NCBI GenBank assembly: GCA_964035795.1
Contig: OZ038321.1
Coordinates: 26,019,307 to 26,083,306 of the forward strand
DNA: 64,000 nt
Direction of reading: 5' to 3'
Source of the DNA: Pterobdella sp. o SKG-2022
Taxonomy: Eukaryota > Annelida > Clitellata > Hirudinida > Piscicolidae
The notes under the pieces are model-generated. The model was given only the letters and a program-made list of their open reading frames with translations. It searched no databases and was not told where the DNA came from. Positions 38,501 through 52,792 of this stretch are shown piece by piece (position 1 is the first letter of the stretch; every line of letters begins with the position of its first letter). Position numbers and translations under genes: made by a program.

Positions 38501-41500
38501 TATGTCATTTCGAGTACTAAAATGCCAGCTGTAATTCTATTTTAATGTTACTATATAATTAACTAACATTAAAAATTTTGAAGTTTAGAACCGTTGAAAC
38601 AGACGCTGTAATACATAATTCTACCAACTTTTTCGTTATAAAAATATGAAAAAAATTCAAGCAAAATAAAAGGCAAATGATTTTGATTAATAGGATATAA
38701 TTTATGGCGCAAAAACTTATTATTCATAGACTAAAGAATAATAGTGAATATAAATTTGCGTCTGTATAAATTATGAGTGATTGATGCGAAAACATCCCAG
38801 TAATCTTCCTTCATTTCAAAAATTATTTTTAAACAAATTTTTCTTATTTTTTGGTGAATTAATAATTAAATAGAATAAATAATGGGTATAAAATACGTTT
38901 TTTTATTGGACAATAGAGTTACAAAATTCCAGAGTTTTGTGTTAAACATTTTAAGCCGTAATAAGATCAGTTTGGTTTATAAATGTAATGTAATGCAGTA
39001 TTTATAAAGCGCTTTTCCTTATAGATCAAAGCGCTTGCTACAAATTTATCGTAGCGAAAACACACTGTGAAACAGGTGCTAATTGTCGGCCCACGCGGAA
39101 TCGAGCCCGGTAACTTTCGATAATTAGTCTAATGCTCAACCATTGAGCTATAGGGGCCGACGCTGCATGTATAGATCAAGCTTAAAGTGTTCCATTTGAA
39201 AAAGAAGCAACTTTTATTAGTGAGAAATCTACAAAAAAAATAGTTCAAAAAATATATATAATCTTCAATGAAATATATGTCTATAAATATGATACTCAAA
39301 ATATGGCAAAATAAGTGATAAAATATACATAGGACTCAATTAATATGTACTACAGCCTTAACCATATTAGTCTTTCCTTTTGCATGAAGTTGAGCATGTT
39401 GGAAATTTTAGTTTTTTTTTTCAATAAAAATACTTGAAAACTTCCAAATTTAAATTTTTTTTGTAAAATATGTTACAAAACAATACATACGGTGTTTAAA
39501 ATACAAGAGGATTTTAACAAATTCTTGCAATATTAAAATACTAAAAGCTTCGTGGAATAAAATAAACTCCTAAAAAGGTTTTCGTTTGAATATATAATAT
39601 TAAAATAGTTTACAAAAAACAAAAGTAACAAAATATTTGGAACAGTTCAAAACTGAAGACATTTGGGAATAAATATCTCTAACCTCGGTGCCTATGAGTG
39701 TGTTTGTCGATCATGAGGACTGCCTCATCCACCTTCCAATGTGTTCAAGTTAGTTTTAATTTAAATGGTTTTTTTTAAATAACTCCAATCCATTTAGTCT
39801 TGGTTCATTTAGTTTCAATTCAATTGTGTTCAGTTCAGTTTGATTCAGTTCATTTGATAGAGTGATTGTGATAATAGTTTTTGATATTTTGAGATGAAAT
39901 TCAATCATTTCAAGGAAAATTCAAGTATTTAAATTTAAAAGTGATACGAATTTAGCTTCAATATAAAACATTCTGCGTAGGCTTAAAGAGAACAAAAAAC
40001 ATAAAACTATTTCAAAAAGGCATGTGTGCTTGCAGGATTATCCATAATTTGAATATTGAATTTAAATATTTGAATTTCTTCAAAGGGGATATAAAATTGG
40101 TCACATTTAGACTCATTAACAGTTGACCCGTGATGAAAACTTGGCATTAAAACTGGTGCATTTCAAAGTAATATTCATTTTTGAGCTTATTCAGTTTTTT
40201 TCTCAATTTTGATCCATTTATATAAAAAATTTTCGAAGCAGAAACTTTTACGACTTTCAATAAAAGTTTTTCAAACTCAAAAATGAAGCAGTTTTTCTCC
40301 TGCAGCAATATTTTATTTCCAATTGAACAATTAATATAGTTAAATGTCAATAAAAAAAGTTTTTTTGGATTTCTTAGCACATTATTTCTAAGGTCTTATA
40401 TATCTACGGGAGTCTACGAAAGTAAATTTGCATTATTTTGTCTTCTTGTCTACAAATAGACCATTTATGAATTTCTTTGAAGAAAGCACGTATTGCAGTG
40501 TCAATACTTTATAATTTAAAAATAAATTTTTTCCTAAAAAACTTTTAAAGTTGTTTATTGATAAAAAAAAATATAGATAAAAAATTAGAAAAAAGGTAAC
40601 GATAGCAATAGCTGAATTTTTTATTAAGTACGCTTTTCTATATTCCCAATTAATAGTATATATTTATACAAAACGCCATCATCAAACATCCAACCTTCAG
40701 CCTCCCCCATCAAACACTCAAACTCACAGGGCCAAACTTTTCAAAGTAGTTTTTGATGTCCTCCGAGGTGGTAGGGGCTGAGAGACCACCCACAAACACC
40801 TTACGACTTTTTGATGATGACTGTAGATTGAGGTATTAATCATTATTTGAAATTATGTTGTAGATTTATTTTTTTATCATAAAAATCGCTTTTTGTTAAA
40901 GGTTTCAATATTTTTATAGTGACTTTTTTAACAAAAGTTGTGTAAAACCAACAAAAAGATCTCAAAATAGAAAATAAAATAGTTTTCCTAAGTTTTTCTT
41001 TAATGTGCATTGGATGGTTTCAAAACGTCACGTATATGTTTGTGTATCTGGCATAGTGCGTGGAATGTCAAGATAGAGTGAGTCAATAAAACAACAAAAA
41101 GCTTTAAAAAAGTTTTTGTGAAAAATTCAATTTGAACAGTTGAAAATATTTTAAAATTCAAAATTCATAAAAAATAAAAGATTTAATTATTTAATTGACT
41201 TTAAGCTGAAATTAAACATTTTTTTACGTAGAACTGGACAAAAAACAATGAAAAAGGCAGAACAAAGTATGAAGGTTTAAATTAACTCAATTGTTAGTTT
41301 CACAACGTTTCTGAAATAGAAAACTTGGAAATAGTTTTAATTTAAAAAAAAAAATGTAACTCATTCAGTTTTAAATGGATTCCAATTTTATAAGAAGTGA
41401 GTTCGTTGGTTTCAATAAAATTTGTATTTAATCAAAGCTTCAGTAGATGCCTTACTCAAGAAAATAAAGCCTTAAATAATTATATTCCTGTTTGTTCATT

Positions 41501-44500
41501 AAATTTTAATATTTCGTATTCAACTATTCTAAATAATTGTTTCAATTACTTTTCCAAAATATGAAGTTTTTTTTTCACAATCTTATGCTCGAAGACTTTT
41601 TAAAATTTTTCAAGTGTTTTTAAAAAGATTTGAATTATGTTTCAAAAGTTCATGCCAAATTAATGCTCTGACTGAAACCATAATTAAAAAATTGTTTTTT
41701 ATAGATAAATATTTTTGATCAGACAAACAAAATCAATTTCTAATTACTGATTAAATTATTTGTTGAAACTTTTTCATTAAAGACAAACTTATGCACAACT
41801 TGAATTCAATTACATCCATGTAAATTGGCATCTTTTATTGCTCTATTGTTTTTGAACAGTCATTAAAAAGGTTTCCAGCCATAACTTTCCTATAAAACTC
41901 AATTTCAAATGAAGTTTGTGCTAAATATGTGGAAACCTCTAAAAAATAAAAATTTTTTTTTCACTCAACTAGTGATACTACTACCAGGTCCATACAACAT
42001 TAAATTTATTGAAAATATACTAATATCTTAATTTATTAGTTCAAGTAGCTTATATTTTTTTACATTTTTTTCATTATTTGATTTCGTTCATTATTTAGTT
42101 TGTAGTTAATTTCTTCTTCCCATATAACTTTATATTCTTTCTTTTTTCAGCTTCAATTTTTTCACTATTTTAAAAAATAAATACTCGGTTTTACATTAAA
42201 AAAAAGTAGCTTACATAAATAAATAATTCAACTTTTGTACCTAATTTTCTTTTAAAAACAAAAAAAAATTGAAAAAATTGCATTTAATGAAAAAAATATT
42301 GTTTCGTTTTTTTATCAAAAAATTAAAAATTTGAAATTCTTTATCATATAAACTTGAGTCTCACTTTTGCAGAGGGACCTCCTTTTGGTCGGGGTACTGC
42401 CACTTTAGCATCCACCTGGTTGTCATTCAATGGTTTAATATAGGTTTCGATATTTATATTTTCTCATTTTTTTACCAATATAGATAATATATAATTTAAA
42501 TATGAATATAATATGTTTTTTAGAAACACCATGTATCAATTTTTTGTAAATTGTTTTTTAAAAATAACTTCACAAAAAAGGCAAAATTTTGATACTTATT
42601 TTAAAATTAAACTTGAACTTTGTCATAATTCATTAGACTAACAAATTTTGACAAAGTTGAGTTTGTTGAAAATTTAGTTGAATAAAAATAGTGAAAAATT
42701 ATCAAAATATTGCCTCTTTTTGTGAAGTTATTTTTAAAAATGTAATATGTATGAAATAAAAAGCACCATTGTCAAAAATTTCAACTTTTTGATTTGTTAG
42801 TTTTTAATTTTTTAGAATAAATTTCAATAATTCAAATTTTTAATTTTCAATTGTCTTATGTGCATTTTAAGCATTAAATTTATTAATTGATAAATGATAT
42901 TTGATTAAAAAAAAATATATCACAACTTGAGTATTTAAAAGTCTCAAGATTTGATTATCATATCGACATCAGGTATCTAAGATATAATTAATATCCGTTT
43001 CTTAATTAATTTTTTGCATGGAATAATCATTAATTTTAGAGATTTTTATTATATCCTATAAAAAGAATTTCTTTATTCATATGATTTATTAGTTTAAAGC
43101 ATTATCGTCTTAATCTCTGAGTAAATAATCCATAAGGTGCCGTATGCTCTGAATTGAAATGCAAAAATCTAAGAATAGTTTTAAACATAGACATTGAAAT
43201 AGAAAATAACTTACAAATAATTAGCTAATGATTAATAATTATAGTCTCTGAATTACTATATAAACATAATTACAATTTAATTTTTTCGCTAACGTTTTAT
43301 GACAAGGCTAAACTTATTGAAAATTATAGCTTTTGGTTCTCAATAAATGTATTAAAAATTCCTCTTATTCGATGTTTTTCGTTACGAAACATAACTAAAA
43401 TATTTATTCAAATTCCTATAAAAACTTGAATTTAAATCTGAATGTTACTTAAATTATTTGGTTATAAGTTTTATTAATGTCATTATATGTCTTTTTAATT
43501 GGTGATTAAAACTCTTTATAATCTTTTCACTCACTCTTTTAGCGAGTTCCCACATTCATTCAAATATAAAATTCTTATTATGATCTAAAACAACAGGACT
43601 CACACCTGCACTGATAAAATTTATTTATTATCATAGAACGCTTTCTGCATCGGCTTATTGAGATTTTAGCATGTATGCCTACTTTAATGCTATATAATTA
43701 CATTTGTTTTCATAACAGTTTGCAAGAGTTCATTGAAGAATTTTGAATTATTTTTTTGAGGTTATTTGTTTACATTATTTTCATCAGATTAGTTGTTTTA
43801 TCAGCGTAAAAGCTTGAACTGAAGACAAAAGTTTTTAACGTAGGGCTAAAAACCTATGAATCATAACACAATAATAATTTTGGTTAAATATGAATCAAAC
43901 TGATATTCTTTGAATTAACGTTCAGACAAATTATTAATGAATGAGAGCTGTGGCAACTAATCAATACGATTCGATCATAAAGTCAACTAACCAGTTTTTC
44001 ATCGATAGTGTGTGGCCCATTGTTGAGAACTTTGTCGACACTTTCTCGGTTGCAAAAGTTTACGAACCCAAAACCCCTGAAGTGTTCATTATTTTATAAA
44101 TTATTCTATTATATTCATTTATTTCAGCAGTTTTTTCTATTCAATTGGATTCACCAACGAGTAATTTAATAATTACTTCGCTTTCAAAAGACTGTCACTA
44201 TATAGAAGTTGTTTCAATAGAATGATTTTTATTTTCGTTTTCTGGCTGGTACTTATTTCGTCATAAACATACCGAAAATGCAAATGTTATCGAAAATTAA
44301 TTGCTCATTTTTTATAGAAAACCAGTGACATAAATTTTTCTTTCTTTTGATATGCCTGCCATAAAAAGGCTTTAAGATTAGTTGACTTTAAAAATGAAGT
44401 AGCAAAGAAACTGCATTTTCTTGCATTTAATTTCGTTATAATTAAGACTCAAATTGTATTTAGAGACTTGAAGGCAAAAGAATAATCAGGTGTAAAGAAA

Positions 44501-47500
44501 TTTATTGTTAGTTTACCTGTGTATTAATGATATTTTTGTTTAATTTTTTATAGATCTAGTCTGCATATTTTTACTTGAAAAATCGTTTTGAAAAAACTTT
44601 TCGCTTTTGAATTTGTGGAAATTAACTTTTTCAAAGATTGGAGAAACTTTGTGACATTTCATGGAAAATATGTAAGAAAGTTTTATCAAAAATATGATAC
44701 AACTGAGTTGGTTGAGAATGGAATATATAAAAAAAGAAGAAGCAAATAAGAAAAAAAGAATACAAAAAAACAAATCAAAGTAAAAGAAGGGACACCAAAG
44801 ACAGTGAGAATAATGATGACGAGATTTTCTTGTTGAAGAGATTTATAAATACAATTTGTTGCTATTCTTGTATTAATTTTGTAGCTCAAACCATTTGCAT
44901 TATATAACTAATCTATTTTGTTATCAGTGTTTGCATTAAACTGTAAAAAGATAGAGAATTATAGTTAAATTAATATAAAGTGAAGAAATTTGAGTCTAAA
45001 CCCGCTAATTGGTTATAATTTCTGTATAATATTTCACTGTATAACTGGCAAATGGGAAATCATTTTCTATTTTCTTGTATAGATAAATAAATAATAATAG
45101 TCGAAAATAAATATGTTAAAAGTAACGATGCTAGTTAAAAGTAGTGGGAAAACTAAAATAAAAATAGTTTGTCGGTGTTTAATGAAGAATACGAGCAATA
45201 AAAACTACTATACTGCTCATATTTTTAACTTCTCCTATGATAATAAAATGAATAACGTCATTTGAAAAATTTTCAAAAAAATGAATGAATATCTTGTTTC
45301 AATAAAAAATTAAAATTTTTTAAAATGTTTACGAGTTCATCTACATGTTTTACAAAGGTTTATTTCGAGATTTGTGGTGAAAGTGTATAGCTCAAACAAA
45401 ATATATTAGTTGATTATGTTTTTAAAATCAAAAATCAAAGCTGGAAAAACAAAAATATTCAAAAAAAGACCATTTTATTCTGCAAGATTTTTAAGCCATA
45501 TGAAAGGATCTCAAATTATTTTTTGAATTAAAAATTTTGAAAATATTTTTTGGAAATGGTAATTTTGAAAAATTTGTTTTTTTTTTGATTGATGGCGAAT
45601 TTTTCAGCTTAAGAATATCGTATGACTAAAAAGTCAGAAAAAATGATATTCAAACAAAAAAACTTATATTTCAAATAATTTCCAAAATTTCACTACTAAC
45701 CCTAATTTATTTTTTTAACAAAGCTTTTTTTTTTCAATGAAATATTAAGAAAATGAGATAAAAATGACAATATTATTGTTTGAAACATGATTTATCTAAT
45801 GAACAGTTTTCAAACAATCTTAACTTCAGTGCTTGAAACGTGTAAAATAGTTATGAAGGAATGAAACTGGTTTGAATAAACTTTTTCACAAATCGGCAAT
45901 CTTGAGAAAAAGATGAAGGTAGATTGATCACAAAAGATTTTTCCAGACGTGGAGTTTGCTGGCAACAGATGGACTTGTATCTAACTTGAAGCTGGTTGAT
46001 GGAGACCAAAGGTTAAGGGTTTGAGCGGTTGATTGAAATATGACTGATAGAAAAAAAAATGGCGAAACTTGGCAACTCGGACAAAGAAACAAAAAAATCA
46101 AGCTTGGGTCTTTTGAAAACTGTCAGTCAATGCAAATGACCGAGAGAGACACGAGAAGGACTAAGATAAGCAGTTTGAGCCACACGGTTTTAAAAAAATT
46201 GTAGTTTATTCAAAAAAACTTTCAGTAGAAAAGCGCATTACAGTAGTTCACTTTTGAGAAAATTAATGAGTTATTGAAAGTATCAATTGAGACAGAAACT
46301 TGCACGATTAAATGAAGTTGATGCCGGTGTTTAAAGTAACATCTGGGATTTTGAGCTCAAAAATAATGGCATTGTAGTGCCGTCAAAGGTTGCCACAGAA
46401 GATTGTACTCTGGTAGAAGGCTGTCGACAAACATCACTTGGCTTTTACTGAAGTTCAATTTTGATTAACTGAAAAAACCAAGAATATCATTTTTATGCAT
46501 CAAGTGATTAATGAAAACAAAAAACTAATAGATAATAAATAAAATATGTATCCAATAATATGGTAAAATCGTTTGAAAAGATATAAATTTTCAATATGGA
46601 GTATGTTCTAAGGTGTCAAACAAAGTGGAAGGGTTATTGAATCTTAAAATTTAAAAAATCTCAACAGAAAATAATTTCACTTTTTTCAAAGAAGCAGTAT
46701 GTAATTATAAGCAGACGTTTCTTAGAATTTCGAAATTGATTTTTAAAAGTGATATATTTACACATTAAAAAAACTTTTTGAATTAAGATTATGAAAAGTT
46801 AAAAAAAATGGCAGTCATTTTGGACCCATTTGTTCAGTAACCAATTAAAGCTAACAATCTTTCCATACTTTCCATTATAATTTGTATTTAATTTCTGTTA
46901 TTGCATGGTTATATGTCTTTAATGCTGTTTAAGGTGCCTTCCATCCAAACCTCCATGCTATTTTGAAAATTTGAATTGTTTTATTTTTCTAAATAAAATA
47001 TTAAATCAAAAAACTAATTCTAGCTTTGATTGTCCAAAAAAAAGTATGTTTTTTCATTTACAAACGTGTGTTAAATTGGAAATGATCTCGTAGGATCTGC
47101 ATTTTTTGCGTGCTTTCATGATTCAATCAATGCCGCAGTCATACGAAATGCAGCCTTATTGAATTATCATTGATTTTTTCCAGTGCGAATGCAATTAAGA
47201 TCACAACGTTAAAGATATGTTTTTTTTATGGTTTTAATACGTTCAAAAATTCTCGATTAATCATTGATGTAATAATTTTTGCAAAATTAATTAAAATACA
47301 TAAAAGACCCACAGCACAACGATAGTAATCCAGTATTAAAATTTTCAAACTATGCTGGACAAATTTCTTTTCTCATGTACCTTATCAACTCAATAAGAAT
47401 TTTGATGGAGATTCCTTTTATGTTTCTTTTTTACTTTATTATTGATGGTCCACACGATGCAATATATAAGTTAATAGGAAGGTAGGTATACTCTGTTATT

Positions 47501-50500
47501 TCTACTCTAGATGTAAAGACAAAAATAATCCATGCAGCTTTTGCTTAAGCTTTGAAAAGATTAACAAAAAATTTTTTTTTCAGATTTCTCTTCCACACAA
47601 GTTGCCGTGGTTTAGCTTTTCAACTGTTTTCCTCCAATAAGGCTGTTTGAGTCTAAATTTTATAAGCTTCTATTACAAGCTAGATTTTCCCAAAATAAGG
47701 GTTTGATGTTTGGGGCTTTATGTCTTTTTGCAGACTTTATTTCAGACTCGAACGTTCATGGTTTCATTCTCTTCAGTGCAACAGAACTTCTCATTAAACA
47801 ATCATATAACTCAAAAAAATTAATTATTAGTATTCAAAACCTCTTTGTATTTCATTTTTTATTAAAGAAACTTCAAAACAATATGTTTAATTCAAAAAAG
47901 ATTTTTCAATTTTTAACTTTAAAAATACAACAAAATGACCTTGAACGTTTGGTGACCAAGTCCCTCATAATAGTACAGTCAGCTACCTCTCCATACTTGC
48001 CGAAGTATGCCTTCAGCGTCTCTGTTAAAAAAAATTCATGATTGGAAAGTTTTAATTTTGAAAACTAGTTTCCACAAAATGAAAGCATCAATTGATTTGA
48101 AGAGTTAAATAACTGCGTTTTTGCTTAAAAGCTGATAGTTTATCACTTTACTCGTTAAGTATAATTGTTATGTTAACAAAATAGGTGAAGCCACCTGCAG
48201 TTGTTTGCCAACACAGTCCACCAATGAAAATTTTCCTGAAAATTTCAAAAAATTTGAGTATTTTGCTCAAAAGTTTATTCATGGAAACTCCCGGAATGTT
48301 TTAATTTTGGAAGTTTTACAGCATACAACAACAGAATAAAGATACAAAAGATAGTATATCGTTGAAAAATAAAAAAACACAGTTGAATGGAAATAAAATT
48401 GAAAAGGTAGATAATAAATCATGAAAGTTTAACAGATTGGTGTAGTAATTTAAGACACAAGCCTTGAAAGGGGACTATTTTGAAGAGAAAATAAAGCTAT
48501 TACTCGAAAGATACTTCATCAAAGTTATTCATACGCTCTACCATAGTTTCTCTCGTTATTAATGGTGTTGTGACAGCGATTCAAACAGTTCAAAGCCTTC
48601 AGGAATATATTTGTCAAAAAAACACAAATATTCCATGTTTACCTTCTTTGCTTACAACCATAAAAATACTTATATTAACGCATGTACCTTATAAAATATT
48701 GTGTGTTTTATCATTTTTCTTATAAAAAAATGATTTCACAAAAAAAAAAGTTCATTTTTTTCTATTAATTTATGGCAAATCTTATTTATTTAAATTTTTC
48801 TGTGAACTTAAATTTTTGAAATCATTAGTGCTTAAAACGTTTTCAAAATTTAATTAAAAAGCTGAAAATTTATAAATAAATTTTAACTAACATAACAAGA
48901 ATTTTTTTTTTCATAAATTTTTAATGAAATTTTGAAATAAACTTTTATGAATTTGTATTTTGCCACGAAAACCAATTTAACGCCGCAATGCGTTGAAAGA
49001 AAAAATACTATGCTAAACAATTTAACTCAAAATCGAATTATATGCTTTCAAGATGAATATTAATACTTTTTTTAAATTCAAAAAAATTCCAAATCTTTTT
49101 AACATCTTAGAATTTATATCAAAAGAGTATTTGAATTGAATATGAAAAACATAAATAATGAATCGAATTCATAGAACCATTGTTTCTTCAATTTAATGGC
49201 AGATTAGCAAAGCCTCATGCTTTAACTGTGGCTTAATATTAAATAAATTGAAGTTAAAAATATGCTAAGGTTTCGTGTAGACTCTGACTGACTGGAAACT
49301 AACTTGTCATAAAAGCAGGCTTCAAAAGATATAATTTTAAAAAATATCTCTATAATTTGAAGATTTTTTCTAAAAGTTTCTATACATCTTAGAAGATTAA
49401 ATTCTTTTTGATTTTGAACTATTTAAAGCTTAATTATAGATATTTATTCAATAATGTGTTGAAACTTTAGAGATATTCTATTAAGTTGAAAATGATCAGA
49501 ATGATTTTAAATGTTAAAAAATTCAGTGAAGTTTCCAATATTGTGATTCGTAGCAATATTAGAAAAATAAAACTTGGTATTGAGAACGATCGTTTAAAAT
49601 TTTAAACTCAGATTCTATTGTTGAAAAATATTCAATCGAGCTTCTATTCAATAAAAAAACATAATATCTTCGGTGGGGTAGGAACATTTTAAAATACAAC
49701 TTTATTATTATTTGAGAGCACTAGACATCGGCTGAATTCGTTTAGCAAATATTCCCCCATTGTTTCCATGTAGTCTGACTGTTGTAATCCATGTATGTAT
49801 TCAAAGCATTATCATAAGTTTGGTTATTTTCGCACAAAATATAGAAAGAATAATTTCTAAATGAATTTTGTATTTCTTACGGCTTATATTGATGAACGAA
49901 GAAATCATAAATCGCGCATAAGAATCTAAAAATAAATTCTCAAAGAATTTCTTAGTCATGACATCAGATTTTTATGACTATTTTATTTATATTTTAATCA
50001 GCATTATATAATGAACCCTGAAATAAGGTTAGATACTGAGTTGAGGTTTTTAGTGAATTTTCTAAAGACCAATTGCTCAAGCGAAGTTATCTCAAGCAGT
50101 GATTGATAAGCTTAAAGGATGACTGATGATTGACTTCTTGTGAATTTATTATAGCTGTATCGCAAGTCGAAAAGAATTATTTTAACTGAAAATATATTTT
50201 TGCAGTCTTTTTAAAAAAGTGTTTTTGAATAGTGTTGACTTTGAAGAAAAACTGAAAAAAGCTAACTTTCATACTAAGTTTAAAAATTTTTGTACTGAAT
50301 TATCTGTATTGCAAATTTTTTCCATACAATCGCTTTATATGCTTGAGGTACGTAATTTAGCAATGAAAGACTACCTAGAGTGTAGTTTCAAGCTTAACAA
50401 ATAACTTTAAAAAATGTTCTTCAAAATTTTTACTCAAAAAAAGCATTATTTCTTGACTTCAAATCAAGTAAACATCTGAGATTAACGATGTAAAAAAAAA

Positions 50501-51884
50501 ATACCGTATACCTCAAAACATTTACAATGTTCTCTTTATAAATCTCGGCTTTTTTCAAAGCATATTGCTTATAATTGATGTCACTGCAAAACTTTTAAAG
50601 AACCTTCAACAATTGTTATTCTGCTTAAATTTTTCTATTGCTTTGTTCATTATTGAGTACAAAATTAATGGAACATAATGAAAGGATTGTATGAAAATGG
50701 GACTCAAGCAAAAAATCTTAAAATAAACTTTTCAATATTGAGCCATGAAACACTCAAAATCAAAAACAAAAACCTTTAAAAACTTCAAAGACCCATTGAT
50801 AATGTTTATATTATTTTCTGACAAACATCTAAACATCCCGAGTAGGTGAAACCATCTATCAAGCCATTCGGAGCCTAACTATACCCCCGGCCTAGAATAG
50901 GCTTGCCAACAATGAATTAAAATTTTATACAAAAACTTACAGTTTTTGATTAAATGTTTTCAGACTTTTTCTATAGTTTTTTATAGTTTTCACTTGTATT
51001 ATTTTATTTTTTTTGGAACATTCAAATACTTGATAATGGAAGTTTGCCTTATAAAGTCTGGTTCAGTTTGTGATCAACTTCTTATTTTTTTCTATGAATT
51101 TTTTGACTTATCAATGCCCACATTTTATTTGAATTAATTTTTCTTGCTTCCGATTGAATAATGTATTATCCGTCAAGTTTTTTTTATGTATCTGAATGTT
51201 AACCGTCAAATGGCCCGAATTAAAAATTCATATAATCAACATAAGCAAAATAATACGTCTGTGCCTAATCTTTGCTTATAACTTGCAAAAAAAGCTGGCA
51301 ATCAATAGAAATATTCAAATTATAATCAAAAAATAGGGCATTTATGTTATCTACAAACCTTCAAGTAGATAACTATAAAGATTATGGAATGAAGACCTTG
51401 ACTTTGAATGTAGACTTTTCAACTTTATTTCTTTTTATTAAAAATTAATGATTTGATTTGAACAAAATTTAAAAAAAAAATGAATTTCAACCGTTTATAA
51501 AAGCGCTCAAATTTTGACGTGTTAAAAATTTTCAAAAAAAATTCAAAAACTTACCAGCGCTTATTTAGAATAAATACCAAAAAATTATGGTTTTTCAAGT
51601 TTCCATTAAGCATTTAATAACTTGTACATCTCAATCGAGACTGAAAAATTTCAAACAAATAATTCAAATTGATACTAATTTTATTAAAGAAACTAATAGT
51701 GAATAATGGAGAATGTGCATAGCAAAATACTCAGAATAACTGTAACGTACCCGTCGTTGTTCCCCTCTTCCTTGCGACAAAACTCAATACCTTTTCCGTT
51801 AAAGCTGCTTTCCACAAAGGATTGTTTGTTGATATTGTTATTACTCATGTTGTTATTTGGGATGAACGAGTAGCAACAATCCAT
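26579..51884 (-). CDS. msi: Musashi family RNA-binding protein, two RRM domains
   Basis: Thirteen minus-strand exons join in frame to 418 aa: 51751-51884, 48195-48235, 47940-48021, 43992-44076, 42365-42415, 40728-40820, 39684-39732, 33883-33965, 29677-29734, 28744-28827, 27885-28220, 27425-27543, 26579-26620. Musashi proteins bind UAG-containing 3' UTR sites and control translation in neural and stem cells. RRM1 (about 46-124) has RNP2 IFIGGL with the family's WQTT, ends TKRSR, and has RNP1 RGFGFVNF. The linker VDAKVAVPRPK matches IDPKVAFPRR. RRM2 (about 138-213) has VFVGGLS, RNP1 RGFGFVTF, and FHEINNKM followed by VECKRALPKEV, a Musashi hallmark. The C-terminal region is rich in Gln, Asn, Ser and Pro and not conserved. 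Exons 1-9 are firm. Exons 10-12 rest on phase and composition, and the 13-residue last exon is the least certain. The start Met at 51884 is the nearest to the domain. Introns are long and repeat-rich. Confidence 0.9.
27258..27296 (+). repeat. (GTA)n microsatellite
   Basis: Thirteen GTA/TAG units with one TTG interruption, in the last intron of the Musashi gene. It produces a poly-Val open frame that is not a gene. Confidence 0.95.
29199..29275 (+). repeat. Interspersed repeat family 2, copy 3
   Basis: ATT-rich lead, then ATAGTGCCCAATTTACAAAC and AACTTGCTTCAAAAGAGC, a diverged match to the copies at 9819 and 23220. It lies in a Musashi intron. Confidence 0.35.
30634..30670 (+). repeat. Foldback-element fragment
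   Basis: TTGATAATGTAAG, a short spacer and CTTACGAAAAACTTCATGG, nearly identical to 8732-8770. It lies in the long Musashi intron between exons 8 and 9. Confidence 0.5.
33655..33880. repeat. Low-complexity AAT/AATA tract
   Basis: Degenerate runs of AAT, AATA and AAAAT immediately downstream of Musashi exon 8 on its coding strand. They generate an apparent Phe/Ile-rich extension of that exon, which I do not accept as coding. Confidence 0.8.
35412..35720 (-). pseudogene. Decayed open frame of unknown origin
   Basis: On the minus strand a frame open from about 35720 reads LTPKKRRLHYRHKFDTVLTY, then meets two adjacent stop codons (TAA TAG, 35595-35600), then continues in the same frame with MCWDNCIKPSPPKIDYVFEQ and on to a stop at 35412. 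The composition on both sides of the double stop looks coding. I cannot assign a family. It lies inside a Musashi intron (33966-39683) on the same strand. It may be a relic of a transposon protein or a retrogene; a chance frame is also possible. Confidence 0.3.
38983..39163 (-). repeat. tRNA-derived SINE, near full length
   Basis: Minus strand reads a tRNA-like head (GGCCCCTATAGCTCAATGG with A box TAGCTCAATGGTTGAGCA, and B box GGGCTCGATTCC), then a body (CACTGTGTTTTCGCTACG, TTGTAGCAAGCGCTTTG), then the tail AAAAGCGCTTTATAAATAC and ATTACATTACAT. The tail resembles the AAAGCGCTATATAAAT end shared by SINEs mobilised by L2/CR1-type LINEs, so trans-mobilisation by such a LINE is inferred. It lies in the Musashi intron between exons 7 and 8. 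Fragments occur at 2276, 21050 and 61639. It is not a functional tRNA: the acceptor stem and anticodon arm do not fold properly. Confidence 0.75.
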
Positions 51885-52792
51885 GATACAATAAGTTATG
51901 CAAATACAAAAGTTTAAAATTTCAACTGATTTAAACTTTTTCAAACTTTGCTTCAAACATCAGCTGTTTTGACACTAAGGTTTTAGGTTCCTATATTAAA
52001 AATGTAAAACACTAATTTGAGATCAGCGTTATTCGTATAAAAAAACATAAATTGAATTTTGAACGGTCTTCAATCGGTTTTAAAACTAATCAACATAGAT
52101 AACTAATTCATTAGCATAATAAAAATTCATATCTATTTTTCGTACAAGCTCTTTAAACTAACACTGGCCTACATACATTTAAATAAGAGCATATAAGCGC
52201 CAGTTCTTCGTTTTCTGTATAGGTATTATAGCATTGACTAACAAAAAAATATTCTTTTGAATTTCTTTTATTAATTTTATATAAATTTATTGGAGAAATT
52301 AATTTTTATACATCTTCAAACGGCTAATTAATTTAGTTAAAATTTTAAGACTTTTTTATTTATTATTGTAATCGTTCAAAATGAATTTAATAATTCTGAA
52401 ATAACAAATAGTACGTAATTAAAAAATTTATATAAAAGTCTGCTTGAAAAATTAAGTGGTAGGCTCGAGAATCTTTTCATAAGAAAAAACCTAATGACTG
52501 CTAATTGTCTAAACAATATTCAATTCGCCTCAAAAAAATGAGAAAAATTTATTTTTTTGCAAAATTTATTATAGCAAATAACTAATTGACTAGTATGAAA
52601 TACAAACGCAAATACCGTATAAAGTTCATTTAATACATATATTTTAAACTTTCGTTTAGTTTTTACCCTACAATATTTGCAGTTATTATACTGAATTATT
52701 ACTTATTAGAAACTTGTAAATTGAAGGGGGTCTTTGAAACGTTCCTTATAAAAAATCCATGCGTCCAACATGGGGTTGAGTGAGAGATTCAG

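Noticed and set aside
39090..39163. tRNA gene on the minus strand
   Set aside because: A and B boxes are present, but the cloverleaf stems are not, and the sequence continues into a SINE body with an ATTAC tail.
49666..49770. Possible extra minus-strand exon (reads SDYMETMGEYLLNEFS) in Musashi intron 1
   Set aside because: Exons 1 and 2 of Musashi already join in phase, and no in-phase donor follows; kept only as a remote possibility of an alternative exon.
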